A stretch of 64,000 nucleotides of DNA from Roseococcus suduntuyensis (lineage in GTDB: Bacteria > Pseudomonadota > Alphaproteobacteria > Acetobacterales > Acetobacteraceae): NCBI RefSeq assembly GCF_014196305.1, contig NZ_JACIDJ010000009.1, positions 23,687-87,686 on the forward strand, written 5' to 3'. The notes beneath the pieces were generated by a model. It worked only from the letters and a program-made list of their open reading frames with translations. It was not told the origin of the DNA and did no database searches. The position numbers were made by a program, and so were the translations under genes. This document shows, piece after piece, positions 46,176 to 55,638 of the stretch. Within the stretch, counting starts at the first letter, position 1. Each line of letters begins with the position of its first letter.

Positions 46176-46549
46176 GCGACCTGGCCGAACCCGATTCCCG
46201 TGCGCGGCCCCGCAAATCCGCGCAGGCTTTCCGCACCATCAGCGAGGCCTCGGAACAGCTGAGCGTACCGCAGCATGTGCTGCGCTTCTGGGAAACGAAA
46301 TTCCCCCAGCTCAAGCCGCTCAAGCGGGGTGGTGGCCGGCGCTACTATCGGCCGGAGGACCTGGCGCTGCTGCGCCGCATCTCAGGCCTGCTCTATACCG
46401 AGGGCTACACGATCAAGGGCGTGCAGCGCCTGCTGGCCGAGGGAGAGCCTGAAGCCCCGTCGGCGCCCGAGGTGCCCGGCGTGGTGGAGGCGCTGGAAGA
46501 GTTGGAGGCCCTCGCCGCGCGGCTGCGGGCCATGGCGGGGCGCGGGTAG
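46172..46549 (+). CDS. MerR-family transcriptional regulator
   Basis: A 125-residue MerR-type protein with an N-terminal winged helix ([23 protein letters not shown], then [20 protein letters not shown]) and a short helical tail ([16 protein letters not shown]) instead of a sensor domain with metal cysteines. This ihfA-merR pair is highly conserved in alphaproteobacteria, with the role of the MerR protein still unclear. Its TAG stop is the start of a half copy of the palindromic element (TAGCGCCTGATCCGC, 46547-46561). Confidence 0.9.
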   Translation: MSDLAEPDSRARPRKSAQAFRTISEASEQLSVPQHVLRFWETKFPQLKPLKRGGGRRYYRPEDLALLRRISGLLYTEGYTIKGVQRLLAEGEPEAPSAPEVPGVVEALEELEALAARLRAMAGRG

Positions 46550-46568
46550 CGCCTGATCCGCCGCCCGC

Positions 46569-48647
46569 CTACTCCGCGCCGCCCTCTTCTGAAATCCGCC
46601 CCCGGCCTTCGCCCCGCGCCATCGGGAAGGCGGCGATGCTGCGCTCCGCGAGACCGGGCAGGATGTCCAGGATCTGGCGCCAGGCGGGCTGGTCGGCCCG
46701 GCGGCAGGCCTCTTCCAGCTCCCGTGCCGCGTCGCGCAGGGCGATGGCGCCGAAGGTGGCGGCCGAGGCCTTGAGGCTGTGCGCCTCATCCTCCACCCGG
46801 GCCGGGTCGGTCAGCCCGTGCATGCGGCGCACGCGGTCCTTGGTTTCGGCGGCGAAGACGCTGATGAGGCGGGGCAGGCGGCCCGGCCCCACGGCGGCGC
46901 GCAATTCCTCCAGCGTCTCGCGGTCCAGCAGCGGGGCCTGGATCTGCGGCCCGGGCTCGGCCGTGGCCGGCACGGGGCGGCGGGGGCGGCTTGCGATGAC
47001 GCGCTCCACCGCCCGCAGCAATTCCAGCCGGTCCAGTGGCTTGGGCAGGTGGCCATCCATGCCGACTTCCAGGCAGCGCTCGGCATCGTCGGGCATCACG
47101 CTGGCGGTCATGGCGATGATGGGCACGCGGCCGCGCGCACCACGGATGGCGCGGATGGCGCGGGTGGCGGCATAGCCATCCATCAGCGGCATGCGCAGAT
47201 CCATCAGGATCAGGTCGTAGTCGCCGGATTCGGCGCAGGCGGCGGCCTCGGCCCCGTCGCGCGCCAGCTCCACCGTGTAGCCGGCCTTGCGCAGGATCGC
47301 GACGGCGACGAGCTGGTTGGCCTTGCCATCCTCGGCCAGCAGGATGCGGCCATGGGCGAGGCTGGGCGGCGTGGCCACCTCGCGCCGGGGGGCGAGGCGG
47401 CTGGGCGGTGCGCCCGAGGCCGGCACGGGCGGCAGGGGCAGGTCGAAGAAGAAGGTGCTGCCCCGGCCGGGCGTGCTGTCCACCGCGATCTGCCCGCCCA
47501 TCAGCGAGACGAGGCGCTGGCAGATGGCAAGCCCGAGGCCCGATCCCGGCTGGTCGCCCCCCGCACCAACCTGGGTGAAGCGGGTGAACAGCTTCTGGCG
47601 CAGCTTGGGCGGGATGCCGATGCCGGTATCGGTCACGGCGAAGCCCACATGGCCCTCGGGCAGGGCGGCCAAGCGCAGCTCGACGCTGCCGCGATGGGTG
47701 AACTTCACCGCATTGTCGGCCAGGTTCATCAGCACCTGGCGGATGCGCATGGCATCGCCGACCAGCTGCGCGGGCAGCAGGTGGTCGAGGCTGGCCGACA
47801 GCTCGATGCCCTTTTCGGCCGCCGCGGGCGCCAGCAGGTCCAGCACATCCTTCACGATGTCGGCCAGGCTGAAGGGGGCGGGGTGGATGTCGAGCTTGCC
47901 GGCCTCGATGCGCGACAGGTCCAGAAGTTCGTTCACGGTCTGCAGCAGGGTGGCGCCGCAGCGGCGCGCCGTCTCGGCATAGGCGCGCTGCTCGGCGTCC
48001 AGCGGCGTGTCCAGCAGCAGGGAGAGCGTGCCCATCACGCCATGCAGCGGCGTGCGGACCTCGTGGCTGGTGAAGGCCAGGAAGTCGCTCTTTTCCTGGT
48101 TGGCGCGTTCGGCGGCGCGGCGGGCCTTCTGGGCCTCCTTCTCGGCGCGCTTGCGCGCGGTGACGTCGTGCTGGATGCCCACGAAGGCCAGCAGCGTGCC
48201 GGCCGCGTCGAAGACGGGGGAGAGGCGCAGCTCATTGGTGAAGCGGCGGCCGTCGCGGCGGTGGTTGGTGAACTCCACCGTGACGGGCTTGCGGTCCGCG
48301 ATGGCGCGGCGCAACGCCCGCACGGCCGTGACCTCGGTGGACTTGCCCTGGAGGAAGCGGCAGTTGCGGCCCAGCACCTCCTCGGCCGAGTAGCCGGTGA
48401 TCTGCGCGAAGGCCGGGTTCATGAAGACGATGGGGCAGTCGTGCAAGGAGGGGTCGGCGAGCGTGATGCCCGTGGGCGCGGCCGCGATGGCGAGCGCCAG
48501 CACGCCATCCAGCCCCGCGGCCGAGATGGCGTTGCCACTGCCGTCCAGATAGGCGTTGCCGCCCGCATCGCGGCGGATCTCCGGCGGGGCCGGAGGCCGC
48601 GCGGGCGCGCTACTCGTCGTAGGTGAGGAGGGTTTCGACGGGGACAT
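46569..48647 (-). CDS. LOV-domain blue-light hybrid histidine kinase (LOV-HisKA-HATPase-REC-Hpt)
   Basis: A 692-residue soluble sensor kinase. A LOV domain spans about residues 50-163 with the flavin motif GRNCRFLQG, photoactive cysteine 96, and the flavin-contacting Asn in EFTNHRRDG and RFTNEL and Gln in VGIQHDVT. A coiled linker leads to HisKA ([13 protein letters not shown], His195), then the HATPase with [18 protein letters not shown] and GSGLGLAI. The receiver domain has Asp483 in [11 protein letters not shown], and the C-terminal Hpt has His623 in [15 protein letters not shown]. There are no membrane segments. The ATG overlaps apt by 38 bases but follows AAGGAGG at seven bases. The output regulator is not in the window. 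Confidence 0.93.
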   Translation of the reverse strand: MSPSKPSSPTTSSAPARPPAPPEIRRDAGGNAYLDGSGNAISAAGLDGVLALAIAAAPTGITLADPSLHDCPIVFMNPAFAQITGYSAEEVLGRNCRFLQGKSTEVTAVRALRRAIADRKPVTVEFTNHRRDGRRFTNELRLSPVFDAAGTLLAFVGIQHDVTARKRAEKEAQKARRAAERANQEKSDFLAFTSHEVRTPLHGVMGTLSLLLDTPLDAEQRAYAETARRCGATLLQTVNELLDLSRIEAGKLDIHPAPFSLADIVKDVLDLLAPAAAEKGIELSASLDHLLPAQLVGDAMRIRQVLMNLADNAVKFTHRGSVELRLAALPEGHVGFAVTDTGIGIPPKLRQKLFTRFTQVGAGGDQPGSGLGLAICQRLVSLMGGQIAVDSTPGRGSTFFFDLPLPPVPASGAPPSRLAPRREVATPPSLAHGRILLAEDGKANQLVAVAILRKAGYTVELARDGAEAAACAESGDYDLILMDLRMPLMDGYAATRAIRAIRGARGRVPIIAMTASVMPDDAERCLEVGMDGHLPKPLDRLELLRAVERVIASRPRRPVPATAEPGPQIQAPLLDRETLEELRAAVGPGRLPRLISVFAAETKDRVRRMHGLTDPARVEDEAHSLKASAATFGAIALRDAARELEEACRRADQPAWRQILDILPGLAERSIAAFPMARGEGRGRISEEGGAE

Positions 48648-49134
48648 CGAGGCGCCTCCTTCCGCCAAGGAAGGTGAGCTCCAGCATGGCGGCCGCCGCG
48701 GGCACCTCGGCGCCGGCCTGGCGCAGCAGGGCCACGCCCGCCGCCATGGTGCCGCCGGTGGCCAGCAGGTCATCGAGCAGGACCACGCGCTGCCCGGGGG
48801 CGATGGCGTCGGCCTGCATCTCGATCCGGTCGGTGCCGTATTCCAGCGCGTAGTCGAGGCCGATCGTCGCGCCCGGCAGCTTGCGCGGCTTGCGGAGCAT
48901 GATGAAGCCGAGGCCGAGTTCCAGCGCCAGCGGGGCGGCCAGCAGGAAGCCGCGGCTCTCGATGCCGGCCAGCACCTGGGGGCGGTGCGGGGTGATGCGC
49001 TCCGCCATGGCCGCCATGGCGGCCTTCCAGGCTTGCGCATTCCTGAGCAAGGTCGAGATGTCGTAGAAGAGGATTCCGGGTTTGGGAAAATCCGGGATGC
49101 CACGGATGTGGCGCTTGAGTTCGCTCTCTGTCAC
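48610..49134 (-). CDS. apt: Adenine phosphoribosyltransferase
   Basis: Salvages adenine to AMP with PRPP. The 174-residue enzyme shows [41 protein letters not shown], and the PRPP-binding loop [14 protein letters not shown]. It starts at GTG (complement of 49132-49134). The 3' end overlaps the start of the LOV kinase gene, so the two are probably co-transcribed; I know of no functional link between them. Confidence 0.95.
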   Translation of the reverse strand: MTESELKRHIRGIPDFPKPGILFYDISTLLRNAQAWKAAMAAMAERITPHRPQVLAGIESRGFLLAAPLALELGLGFIMLRKPRKLPGATIGLDYALEYGTDRIEMQADAIAPGQRVVLLDDLLATGGTMAAGVALLRQAGAEVPAAAAMLELTFLGGRRRLDVPVETLLTYDE

Positions 49135-49276
49135 GGCTTTCTTCGGTGCTCGGCGGGCGGTCCGCGACGGACCGCGCAGAAATGCGCCTCCGGCAAGACT
49201 ACGCCGCCCCGCCAGTAATTCGCAAGCTCGCCCGCAGTTTTATGGCAATGGTTCCGCAGGAGATCAGGTCAACATC

Positions 49277-49477
49277 ATGTCACGCATCTCTCTCGCCATC
49301 CTGATCGGCATCGTCGGATTTGTTTTGTATATTTTGGCAGTGGTTGCGCTGGGCGATCATGTGGTGCTGGCGCACTGGGCCGTTCAGACAGTTTATTACG
49401 TTGTAGCAGGGATTATCTGGGTCTGGCCGGCCAAGTGGCTGATGATCTGGGGCGCCGGCGGCAGGCGTGCGGAGTAG
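49277..49477 (+). CDS. DUF2842-family small membrane protein
   Basis: A 66-residue protein with two predicted membrane helices (ISLAILIGIVGFVLYILAVV, then VQTVYYVVAGIIWVWPAKWL), matching the layout of the alphaproteobacterial DUF2842 family, including the closing YYVVAGIIWVWPA. Function is unknown. The ATG at 49277 is preceded by a weak GGAGATCAGGT. Its codon use is less GC-rich than its neighbours, possibly because of its hydrophobic composition. It is divergent from apt and convergent with proC. Confidence 0.75.
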   Translation: MSRISLAILIGIVGFVLYILAVVALGDHVVLAHWAVQTVYYVVAGIIWVWPAKWLMIWGAGGRRAE

Positions 49478-49497
49478 GCCCGCCGCCTCCTTAGACT

Positions 49498-49580
49498 GGG
49501 ATGTGTTGACGTGGCATGACCGAAAGCGCTGAAGCCCGCTCTCGATCATGGCGGGAGAGGCTGCGTGACAGCAGCGTGCT
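49498..49580 (+). terminator. Two-part palindromic element between DUF2842 and proC
   Basis: It aligns with 25309-25410: GAT, GTGTT, GA, CGTG-GCAT-GACC, GAA, AGCGC, TGA, AGCCC, then a second part ending near the proC stop (complement of 49581-49583). The arms are less perfect than in other copies. It is a likely bidirectional terminator. Confidence 0.6.
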
Positions 49581-50390
49581 TCAGCCCGCCAATTCGCGCG
49601 AGCGCGCGGTGGCGGCGGCGATGGCCTCGCGCATCAGCTCGGGCAGGGCGCCCTCGCGCATCAGCACCGCCAGCGCGCGTTCCGTCGTGCCCTTGGGGCT
49701 GGTGACGGCGCGGCGAAGCGCCGCGGCATCCTGGTCGCTCGCGCCCAGCAGCGCGCCGGAGCCCGCGACCGTGGCGCGCGCCATGCGCCGGGCGAGGTCG
49801 GGCGGCAGGCCCTGGTCGAGGGCGGCCGCTTCCATCACCTCGGCCAGCAGGAAGACATAGGCCGGCCCGCCGCCCGAGACGGCGGTGACGGCGTCGATCA
49901 TGCCCTCATCCTCCACCCAGGCGGCCTCGCCGATGGCGGCGAGCAGCCGGTCGCAGAGGTCGCGCTGGGCGGCGTCCACACCAGGCCCCGCGAAGCCCAC
50001 GGTGAAGCCCTGGCGCACGGCGGCCGGGGTGTTGGGCATGGCGCGCACCACCCGGGCCTCGGGACCGAGCAGGGCGGAGAGCCCCGCCACCGTCTTCCCC
50101 GCCATGATGGAGAGGAACACCGTCTCCGGCCGGGCAAAGGGCGCGAGTGCCGGGATGGCGACCGGCGCCTCCTGCGGCTTGGTGGCCAGGATGACGGCGG
50201 CGGGCTGGAAACCCGCGGGAATTTCGGCGGTGGTGGCGACATGCCGCACCCGGCCGGCGAAAGCGGCCATGGCGGGCGCATGCGGTTCGACCACCACCGT
50301 CTCGGGCGGGAGCCCCTGTTCGAGCCAGCCCGACAGCATGGCCCCGCCCATCTTGCCGCAACCGAGAAGCAGCAGGGGGGGAAGCGCCAT
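49581..50390 (-). CDS. proC: Pyrroline-5-carboxylate reductase
   Basis: Last step of proline synthesis: NAD(P)H reduction of pyrroline-5-carboxylate. The 269 residues show the Rossmann start LLLLGCGKMGGAML, VILATKPQ, RAMPNTPAAVRQG, and the family signature VTAVSGGGPAYVFLLAEVM and the late TSPKGTTERAL. The ATG at the complement of 50388-50390 has GGAG eight bases upstream; a GTG two codons earlier overlaps the dnaA stop. It follows dnaA directly, so it may share the dnaA transcript. Confidence 0.94.
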   Translation of the reverse strand: MALPPLLLLGCGKMGGAMLSGWLEQGLPPETVVVEPHAPAMAAFAGRVRHVATTAEIPAGFQPAAVILATKPQEAPVAIPALAPFARPETVFLSIMAGKTVAGLSALLGPEARVVRAMPNTPAAVRQGFTVGFAGPGVDAAQRDLCDRLLAAIGEAAWVEDEGMIDAVTAVSGGGPAYVFLLAEVMEAAALDQGLPPDLARRMARATVAGSGALLGASDQDAAALRRAVTSPKGTTERALAVLMREGALPELMREAIAAATARSRELAG

Positions 50391-50392
50391 GG

Positions 50393-51817
50393 TCACATCT
50401 CCAGCATCTTGCGCAGCAGGGACACGTCCTCGGCGAAGGTCGGGTCTTCCTGCATCAGTTCCGTGATCTTGTTCACCGCGTGCAGCACCGTGGTGTGGTC
50501 GCGGTTGCCGAAGCGCTTGCCGATCTCCGGCAGGGAGCGCGAGGTGAGCTGCTTCGCCAGGTACATCGCCACCTGGCGCGGCCGGGCCACGGCGCGGGAG
50601 CGGCGGGCGGAGGCCATCTCGGTGAGGCGGATGTTGTAGTGCTCGGCCACCTTGCGCTGGATGTCGTCAATGGACAGGCGCTTGTCATGCGCGCGCAGAA
50701 TGTCCGACAGCACCTCGGGCACGCTTTCCAGCGTGATGGGCCGGCCGAACAGCCGCGCATGGGCGACGATGCGGTTCAAGGCGCCTTCCAGGTCCCGCAC
50801 GTTCGAGGCGATCTTGCGCGCCAGCAGTTCCAGCACGCGTGCCGGCACCTCCACCCCCGCATGGGCGGCCTTGGCCTGGAGGATGGACAGGCGGAGTTCA
50901 TAGGTGGTGGCGTGCAGGTCGGCCACGATGCCGCCCGACAGGCGCGTCCGCAGCCGGTCCTCGATGCCCGAGAGGTCATTCGGCGCCTTGTCGGCCGAGA
51001 TGATGATCTGCTTGCCGGCGTCGATCAGCGCGTTGAAGGTGTGGAAGAACTCTTCCTGCGTGTTGTCCTTGCCGATCAGGAACTGCAGGTCATCCACCAT
51101 CAATACATGAACCGAGCGCAGCTGCGTCTTGAACTCCATGATGTTCTGCGTCCGCAGCGCATTGATGAAGCGGTACATGAACTTCTCGGCGGACATGTAG
51201 GCGATCTGCAGTTCCGCCTCGCGCTCGCGCAGGGACCACGCGATCGAGTGCATCAGGTGCGTCTTGCCCAGACCGACCCCGCCATAGAGAAACAGCGGGT
51301 TGAACCCCGCCTGGGCCGGGCGCTCGGAGACGCGGCGGGCGCAGGCATGGGCGAATTCATTGGGCTTGCCGACGACGAAGCTGTCGAAGGTGAAGCGCGG
51401 GTCGAGCGGCACCAGCCAGTCATTCTTGCCGCCCTCGGCGGCGGCGGCAGGGGCGGCGGGCGCGGGGCTCAGGCTCTCGGCGAGGCCGGGCGGCGAGGCG
51501 GGCATGGCCACGGCCTCCTGCACCAGCTCGGGCGCCTCGGCGGCCACGCGCAGCTCCACGCGGCGCACGCCGCCCATCTCGGCCTGGCACAGCACGCGCA
51601 GGCGGTCGCCGTAATGGTCGCGCACCCAGTCACGCAGGAAGCGGGTGGGAAGGGTGATGTGCGCCACATCGCCCTCCAGGCCCGAGAGGGTGAGCTGGCG
51701 CAGCCAGGTCCGATACTCCACATCGCCCACCTCCTGGCGGAGGCGGCTGCGAACCTTGGCCCAGGCCGTGGCGGCCTTCCCGGCATTCGGGGGGAGTTCG
51801 CCGGCTTCGTGATTCAT
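50393..51817 (-). CDS. dnaA: Chromosomal replication initiator protein DnaA
   Basis: AAA+ ATPase that binds DnaA boxes and unwinds the origin. The 474 residues have the four-domain layout: domain I near 18-80, an Ala/Pro-rich linker (about 100-130), Walker A GGVGLGKTH with Walker B VLMVDDLQFL in domain III, and the DNA-binding domain IV signature FGNRDHTTVLHAVNKI. The start MNHEAGELPP lies 303 bases after rpsT. The order mutM-echA-rpsT-dnaA on one strand is typical of this bacterial group. No convincing DnaA-box cluster is seen next to it. Confidence 0.97.
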   Translation of the reverse strand: MNHEAGELPPNAGKAATAWAKVRSRLRQEVGDVEYRTWLRQLTLSGLEGDVAHITLPTRFLRDWVRDHYGDRLRVLCQAEMGGVRRVELRVAAEAPELVQEAVAMPASPPGLAESLSPAPAAPAAAAEGGKNDWLVPLDPRFTFDSFVVGKPNEFAHACARRVSERPAQAGFNPLFLYGGVGLGKTHLMHSIAWSLREREAELQIAYMSAEKFMYRFINALRTQNIMEFKTQLRSVHVLMVDDLQFLIGKDNTQEEFFHTFNALIDAGKQIIISADKAPNDLSGIEDRLRTRLSGGIVADLHATTYELRLSILQAKAAHAGVEVPARVLELLARKIASNVRDLEGALNRIVAHARLFGRPITLESVPEVLSDILRAHDKRLSIDDIQRKVAEHYNIRLTEMASARRSRAVARPRQVAMYLAKQLTSRSLPEIGKRFGNRDHTTVLHAVNKITELMQEDPTFAEDVSLLRKMLEM

Positions 51818-52120
51818 TCCCGACCTCTGCCTCTCCACCGCGGAGACGTTTCCGCACAACCTTCCGGGAGGCGAATCCCGGACAACCAATTGCAAGTTTT
51901 CCGGGGCCCGGGGCCGGAGGTGCCCGCCCGCCTTTCACCTTGCGTGCAACAGTAACTGAGTCCCGCTCAAGAAGTGAACGTCACTTCGCAGGACTCTGAA
52001 ACAGAGCGACACATGTGGCAAAGAAACACCACTGTCACGAAGGCATACGGACGCAGTAATGCGGACCGAAGGGGAAATCCCCTTCAGCCGCACAACAGGC
52101 GGGTATTTTGAGGGCTGGCC
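51818..52120. other. dnaA-rpsT intergenic region with two inverted repeats
   Basis: This 303-base gap is AT-richer than the genes. It holds GAAGGGG/CCCCTTC (52068-52085), a likely rpsT terminator hairpin without a T-tract, and GAAGTGA-ACG-TCACTTC (51971-51987), a perfect palindromic operator candidate ahead of dnaA. The nearest DnaA-box resemblance, TGTGGCAAA near 52014, has two mismatches, so I do not call an origin. No reading frame is convincing. Confidence 0.55.
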
Positions 52121-52393
52121 TCAGGCCGCGGCGCTGAGCGCCTTGATCCGGGCCGACAGCCGCGAGAGCTTGCGGGCCACGGTGTTCTGATGGAGCACGC
52201 CCTTGGTCACGGCGCGCTGCATCTCAGGCTGGGCCTCGCGGAACGCGGCCTCGGCCTTGGGCTTGTCCGCGGTGGCGATGGCCAGTTCCAGCTTGCGCAG
52301 GAAGGTACGCACGCGCGAACGGCGCATACGGTTGCGCTCGGTGCGCTTCGCGGTCTGACGGATGCGCTTGCGCGCGGAAGCGTTGTTGGCCAT
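52121..52393 (-). CDS. rpsT: 30S ribosomal protein S20
   Basis: A 90-residue basic S20 protein: [20 protein letters not shown] at the N-terminus, [21 protein letters not shown] at the C-terminus. It binds 16S rRNA early in 30S assembly. The linkage with dnaA downstream is typical of alphaproteobacteria. A hairpin at 52068-52085 probably ends its transcript. Confidence 0.97.
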   Translation of the reverse strand: MANNASARKRIRQTAKRTERNRMRRSRVRTFLRKLELAIATADKPKAEAAFREAQPEMQRAVTKGVLHQNTVARKLSRLSARIKALSAAA

Positions 52394-52525
52394 GGGCGGG
52401 CGGGCTATCGCTCTGTGTCAAGTGAAAAGGATGGAGCAGCGAAGGCGAGGCCACCGCTGCGCGAGGCACGGTCTTACGCCGACCCCCCCCGCAACGTCAA
52501 CCCGGGAGCGGCCGGCGGTCCGCAC

Positions 52526-53302
<777 letters not shown>

Positions 53303-53313
53303 GTGGGCCATCC

Positions 53314-54210
53314 TCAACGCTGGTGTTTGGGGCAGTAGAAGGTGGATCGGCCGGACTGCACAAGCCGCGTGATCCCTGGGCAGCGGGGGGCGCCGGGGCA
53401 GTCGCGGCAGGGCTGGCCCTCGCGGTCATAGACGTCGAAACGGTCCTGGAAGCGGCCCACCTCGCCATCCGCGCGCACATAGTCGCGCAGGCTGGAGCCG
53501 CCCGCCGCGATGGCCTCGCGCAGCACGGCCTGGATCGCGCCATGCAGCCGCGCGGCCCGCGCGCCGGGGATGGTGGCCGAAAGCCGCCGGGGCGAGATGC
53601 CGGCACGGAACAGCGCCTCGCACACATAGATGTTGCCCAGCCCCGCCACCGTCTTCTGGTCCAGCAGCGCGGCCTTGATGGGGGTGAAGCGGCCCTCCAG
53701 CGCCTTCTCCAGCGCGGCGACGGTGAAGCCTTCCTCCAGCGGCTCCGGCCCCAGGCCCGCCAGCAGCTTGTGGCTGTCCTCCGTCTCGCGCGGCACCAGG
53801 TCCAGGCTGCCGAAGCGCCGGGGGTCCACGAAGCCCACGCGCCAGCCGCCCTCGGTCTCCATCACCAGATGCTCATGGGCTTCTGGCGGTGCGTTGTGGC
53901 CGCGCGCGTCCGACGCGGCACCCTGCGGGCCCGTCCGGGGCACGAAGGGCGCGTCGCGGTGCCGCGCCACCATCCGGCCCGACATGCCGAGGTGGATCAG
54001 CACGCTCTCGCGCCCCTCCAGCCGCATCAGCATGTATTTGCCGCGGCGGCGGAACCCCTCCACCCGCGCGCCCGCCAGCGTGGCGGCGAGGTGCGCGGGC
54101 AGGGGCCAGCGCAGATCGGGACGGCGCAGCTCCGCCATGCGGATCACCTGGCCTTCCAGAACGGCGGCAAGTCCGCGCATGACGGTCTCGACTTCGGGCA
54201 ATTCGGGAAT
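53314..54210 (-). CDS. mutM: Formamidopyrimidine-DNA glycosylase, ATT start
   Basis: Repairs 8-oxoguanine and formamidopyrimidines with N-terminal proline as nucleophile. The conserved N-terminus PELPEVET is encoded immediately after ATT (complement of 54208-54210), with AAGGAGG six bases before it. The next usable start, a TTG three codons later, would be 15 bases from that site and would lose part of the motif. Other features are [11 protein letters not shown] (catalytic lysine), [15 protein letters not shown] and the zinc finger CRDC...YCPKH, where the fourth ligand position is His rather than Cys. The product is 298 residues with the ATT start. Confidence 0.93.
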   Translation of the reverse strand: MPELPEVETVMRGLAAVLEGQVIRMAELRRPDLRWPLPAHLAATLAGARVEGFRRRGKYMLMRLEGRESVLIHLGMSGRMVARHRDAPFVPRTGPQGAASDARGHNAPPEAHEHLVMETEGGWRVGFVDPRRFGSLDLVPRETEDSHKLLAGLGPEPLEEGFTVAALEKALEGRFTPIKAALLDQKTVAGLGNIYVCEALFRAGISPRRLSATIPGARAARLHGAIQAVLREAIAAGGSSLRDYVRADGEVGRFQDRFDVYDREGQPCRDCPGAPRCPGITRLVQSGRSTFYCPKHQR

Positions 54211-54223
54211 GGCGGGCCTCCTT
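54208..54223 (-). promoter_or_regulatory. mutM ribosome-binding site with ATT start codon
   Basis: On the minus strand AAGGAGG (complement of 54217-54223), six bases, then ATT CCC GAA (I-P-E) begins the mutM reading frame. A full Shine-Dalgarno at ideal distance decides the start in favour of ATT. ATT starts are known from infC, where IF3 discriminates against them. Confidence 0.8.
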
Positions 54224-54275
54224 CGCGCGGCTTCCCCTCATGGTGCAGTTCGGCCCCGCGCGCTATATCCCCGGC

Positions 54276-55019
54276 ATGACCGACACGCCCACCGTCGATT
54301 TCGGCTTCAAGACCGTCCCGGCCGAGGAAAAGGCCACGCTGGTGCGGGAGGTCTTCGACAGCGTCGCCCCCCGCTATGACGTGATGAACGACCTGATGTC
54401 GCTCGGCGTGCACCGCGTCTGGAAGCGCATCTTCATCAACGCCATCCAGCCGCGGCCGAACGAGACGCTGCTCGACCTCGCGGGCGGCACCGGGGATATC
54501 AGCTTCCTGGCGCTGAAGGCCGGCGCGGGCCGCGTCATCTGCTCGGACATCAACGCCGAGATGCTGCAGGTGGGCCAGGGGCGCGCGCTAGAGCGTGGCT
54601 TCGCCCGCGGCCTCTCCTTCCTCTGCACCGATGCCGAGCACCTGCCCCTGCCGGACCGCAGCGTGGAGAAGGTCAGCATGGCCTTCGGCCTGCGCAACTG
54701 CACCGACAAGGACGCGGTGCTGCGGGAGGTGCGGCGCGTGCTGCGGCCGGGCGGGCGCTTCCACTGCCTGGAGTTTTCCAAGCTGGAAATCGCGGCCCTC
54801 GCCCCGCTCTACGATGCCTGGTCCTTCAAGGCCCTGCCCGCCATCGGCGGCCGCATCGCCAAGGACAGCGAGAGCTATCGCTATCTGGCCGAGAGCATCC
54901 GCACCTTCCCCGACCAGGCCACGCTGGCCAAGAAGATGGAGGCGGCGGGGCTGGAGCGCGTGGCGCACCGCAACCTTTCCGGCGGCATCGTCGCCATCCA
55001 CACGGGCTGGAGGCTCTGA
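54276..55019 (+). CDS. ubiE: Demethylmenaquinone/2-methoxy-6-polyprenyl-1,4-benzoquinol methylase
   Basis: SAM-dependent C-methyltransferase of ubiquinone synthesis. The 247 residues show VFDSVAPRYDVMNDLMSLGVHRVWK (read in parts), the SAM loop DLAGGTGDISF, SVEKVSMAFGLRNCTD, and the C-terminal SYRYLAESIRTFPDQ and NLSGGIVAIHTGW, all diagnostic for UbiE. It is divergent from mutM with 65 bases between starts. The ATG at 54276 was preferred over an earlier GTG/ATG that lacks family sequence. Confidence 0.96.
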   Translation: MTDTPTVDFGFKTVPAEEKATLVREVFDSVAPRYDVMNDLMSLGVHRVWKRIFINAIQPRPNETLLDLAGGTGDISFLALKAGAGRVICSDINAEMLQVGQGRALERGFARGLSFLCTDAEHLPLPDRSVEKVSMAFGLRNCTDKDAVLREVRRVLRPGGRFHCLEFSKLEIAALAPLYDAWSFKALPAIGGRIAKDSESYRYLAESIRTFPDQATLAKKMEAAGLERVAHRNLSGGIVAIHTGWRL

Positions 55020-55023
55020 GGGC

Positions 55024-55452
55024 ATGCCGTTTTCCGAGATGCAGAAGCGCATCGACGCGAGCTTCGCGCAGCAGGGCCTGATGCGCGTGATCGAGGCGCG
55101 CATCAGCGAGGTCGCGCCCGGCCGCTGCACCATCGAGGCGCCCTTCCGCAAGACGCTGACCCAGCAGCATGGCTTCCTGCATGCGGGCGTGCTGACCACG
55201 CTGGCCGACAATGCCTGCGGCTATGCCACCCTCTCCCTGCTGCCGCCGGGGCAGGAGGTGCTGACGGCCGAACTCAAGGTGAACTTCCTCCGCCCCGCGC
55301 GGGGCCTCATGGCCATCGCGCGCGCCGAGGTGCTCAAGCCCGGCCGCACGCTGACGGTGGCGCGCGCGGAGGTGTGGATGCGGGCCGAGGATGGCTCGGA
55401 GGTTCTCTGCGCGGCCATGCAGGCGACACTGGTGCCCTCGGCGATTATTTGA
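55024..55452 (+). CDS. PaaI-type hotdog-fold thioesterase
   Basis: A 142-residue acyl-CoA thioesterase-like protein. The hotdog helix and active-site region are QQHGFLHAGVLTTLADNACG, followed by ELKVNFLRPARG, as in PaaI/YbgC relatives. It probably hydrolyses an acyl- or aryl-CoA; the substrate is unknown. It starts 4 bases after ubiE and should be co-transcribed. A strong hairpin follows its stop directly. Confidence 0.88.
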   Translation: MPFSEMQKRIDASFAQQGLMRVIEARISEVAPGRCTIEAPFRKTLTQQHGFLHAGVLTTLADNACGYATLSLLPPGQEVLTAELKVNFLRPARGLMAIARAEVLKPGRTLTVARAEVWMRAEDGSEVLCAAMQATLVPSAII

Positions 55453-55453
55453 T

Positions 55454-55484
55454 CCCCGCGAAATCGCTGCGCGCTTTCGCGGGG
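55454..55484 (+). terminator. Strong hairpin after the thioesterase gene (family-2 repeat)
   Basis: A perfect 10-bp stem CCCCGCGAAA/TTTCGCGGGG encloses TCGCTGCGCGC. The loop and arm bases match the hairpin at 5018-5050. It lies one base after the TGA and probably ends the ubiE-thioesterase transcript. There is no T-tract. Confidence 0.75.
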
Positions 55485-55497
55485 GCCCCGGTTTCAT

Positions 55498-55530
55498 CCC
55501 CAACAAGTCGCCTGCGGTGCCTTGCCGGGG
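55498..55530 (+). repeat. Degenerate second copy of the family-2 hairpin
   Basis: CCCC..CAAG pairs with CTTG..GGGG around GTCGCCTGCGG-like loop sequence, resembling the strong hairpin 44 bases upstream. It is probably a decayed tandem copy in the leader of aroE. Confidence 0.45.
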
Positions 55531-55638
55531 GCCCCGAATCGGGCCTTGTCCTGGCAGGTTGTGCGCCGGCCACGGCAAAGCCGCGGCCGGTTTCACCGCG
55601 GGCCATCTGTCCAGGCGCGCTGGTTCTGGGAGGTTTCG

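Noticed and set aside
51818-52120. Chromosomal origin next to dnaA
   Set aside because: I found no exact TTATCCACA-type box and only one two-mismatch candidate, with no AT-rich unwinding repeat. A genome-wide GC-skew plot would decide.
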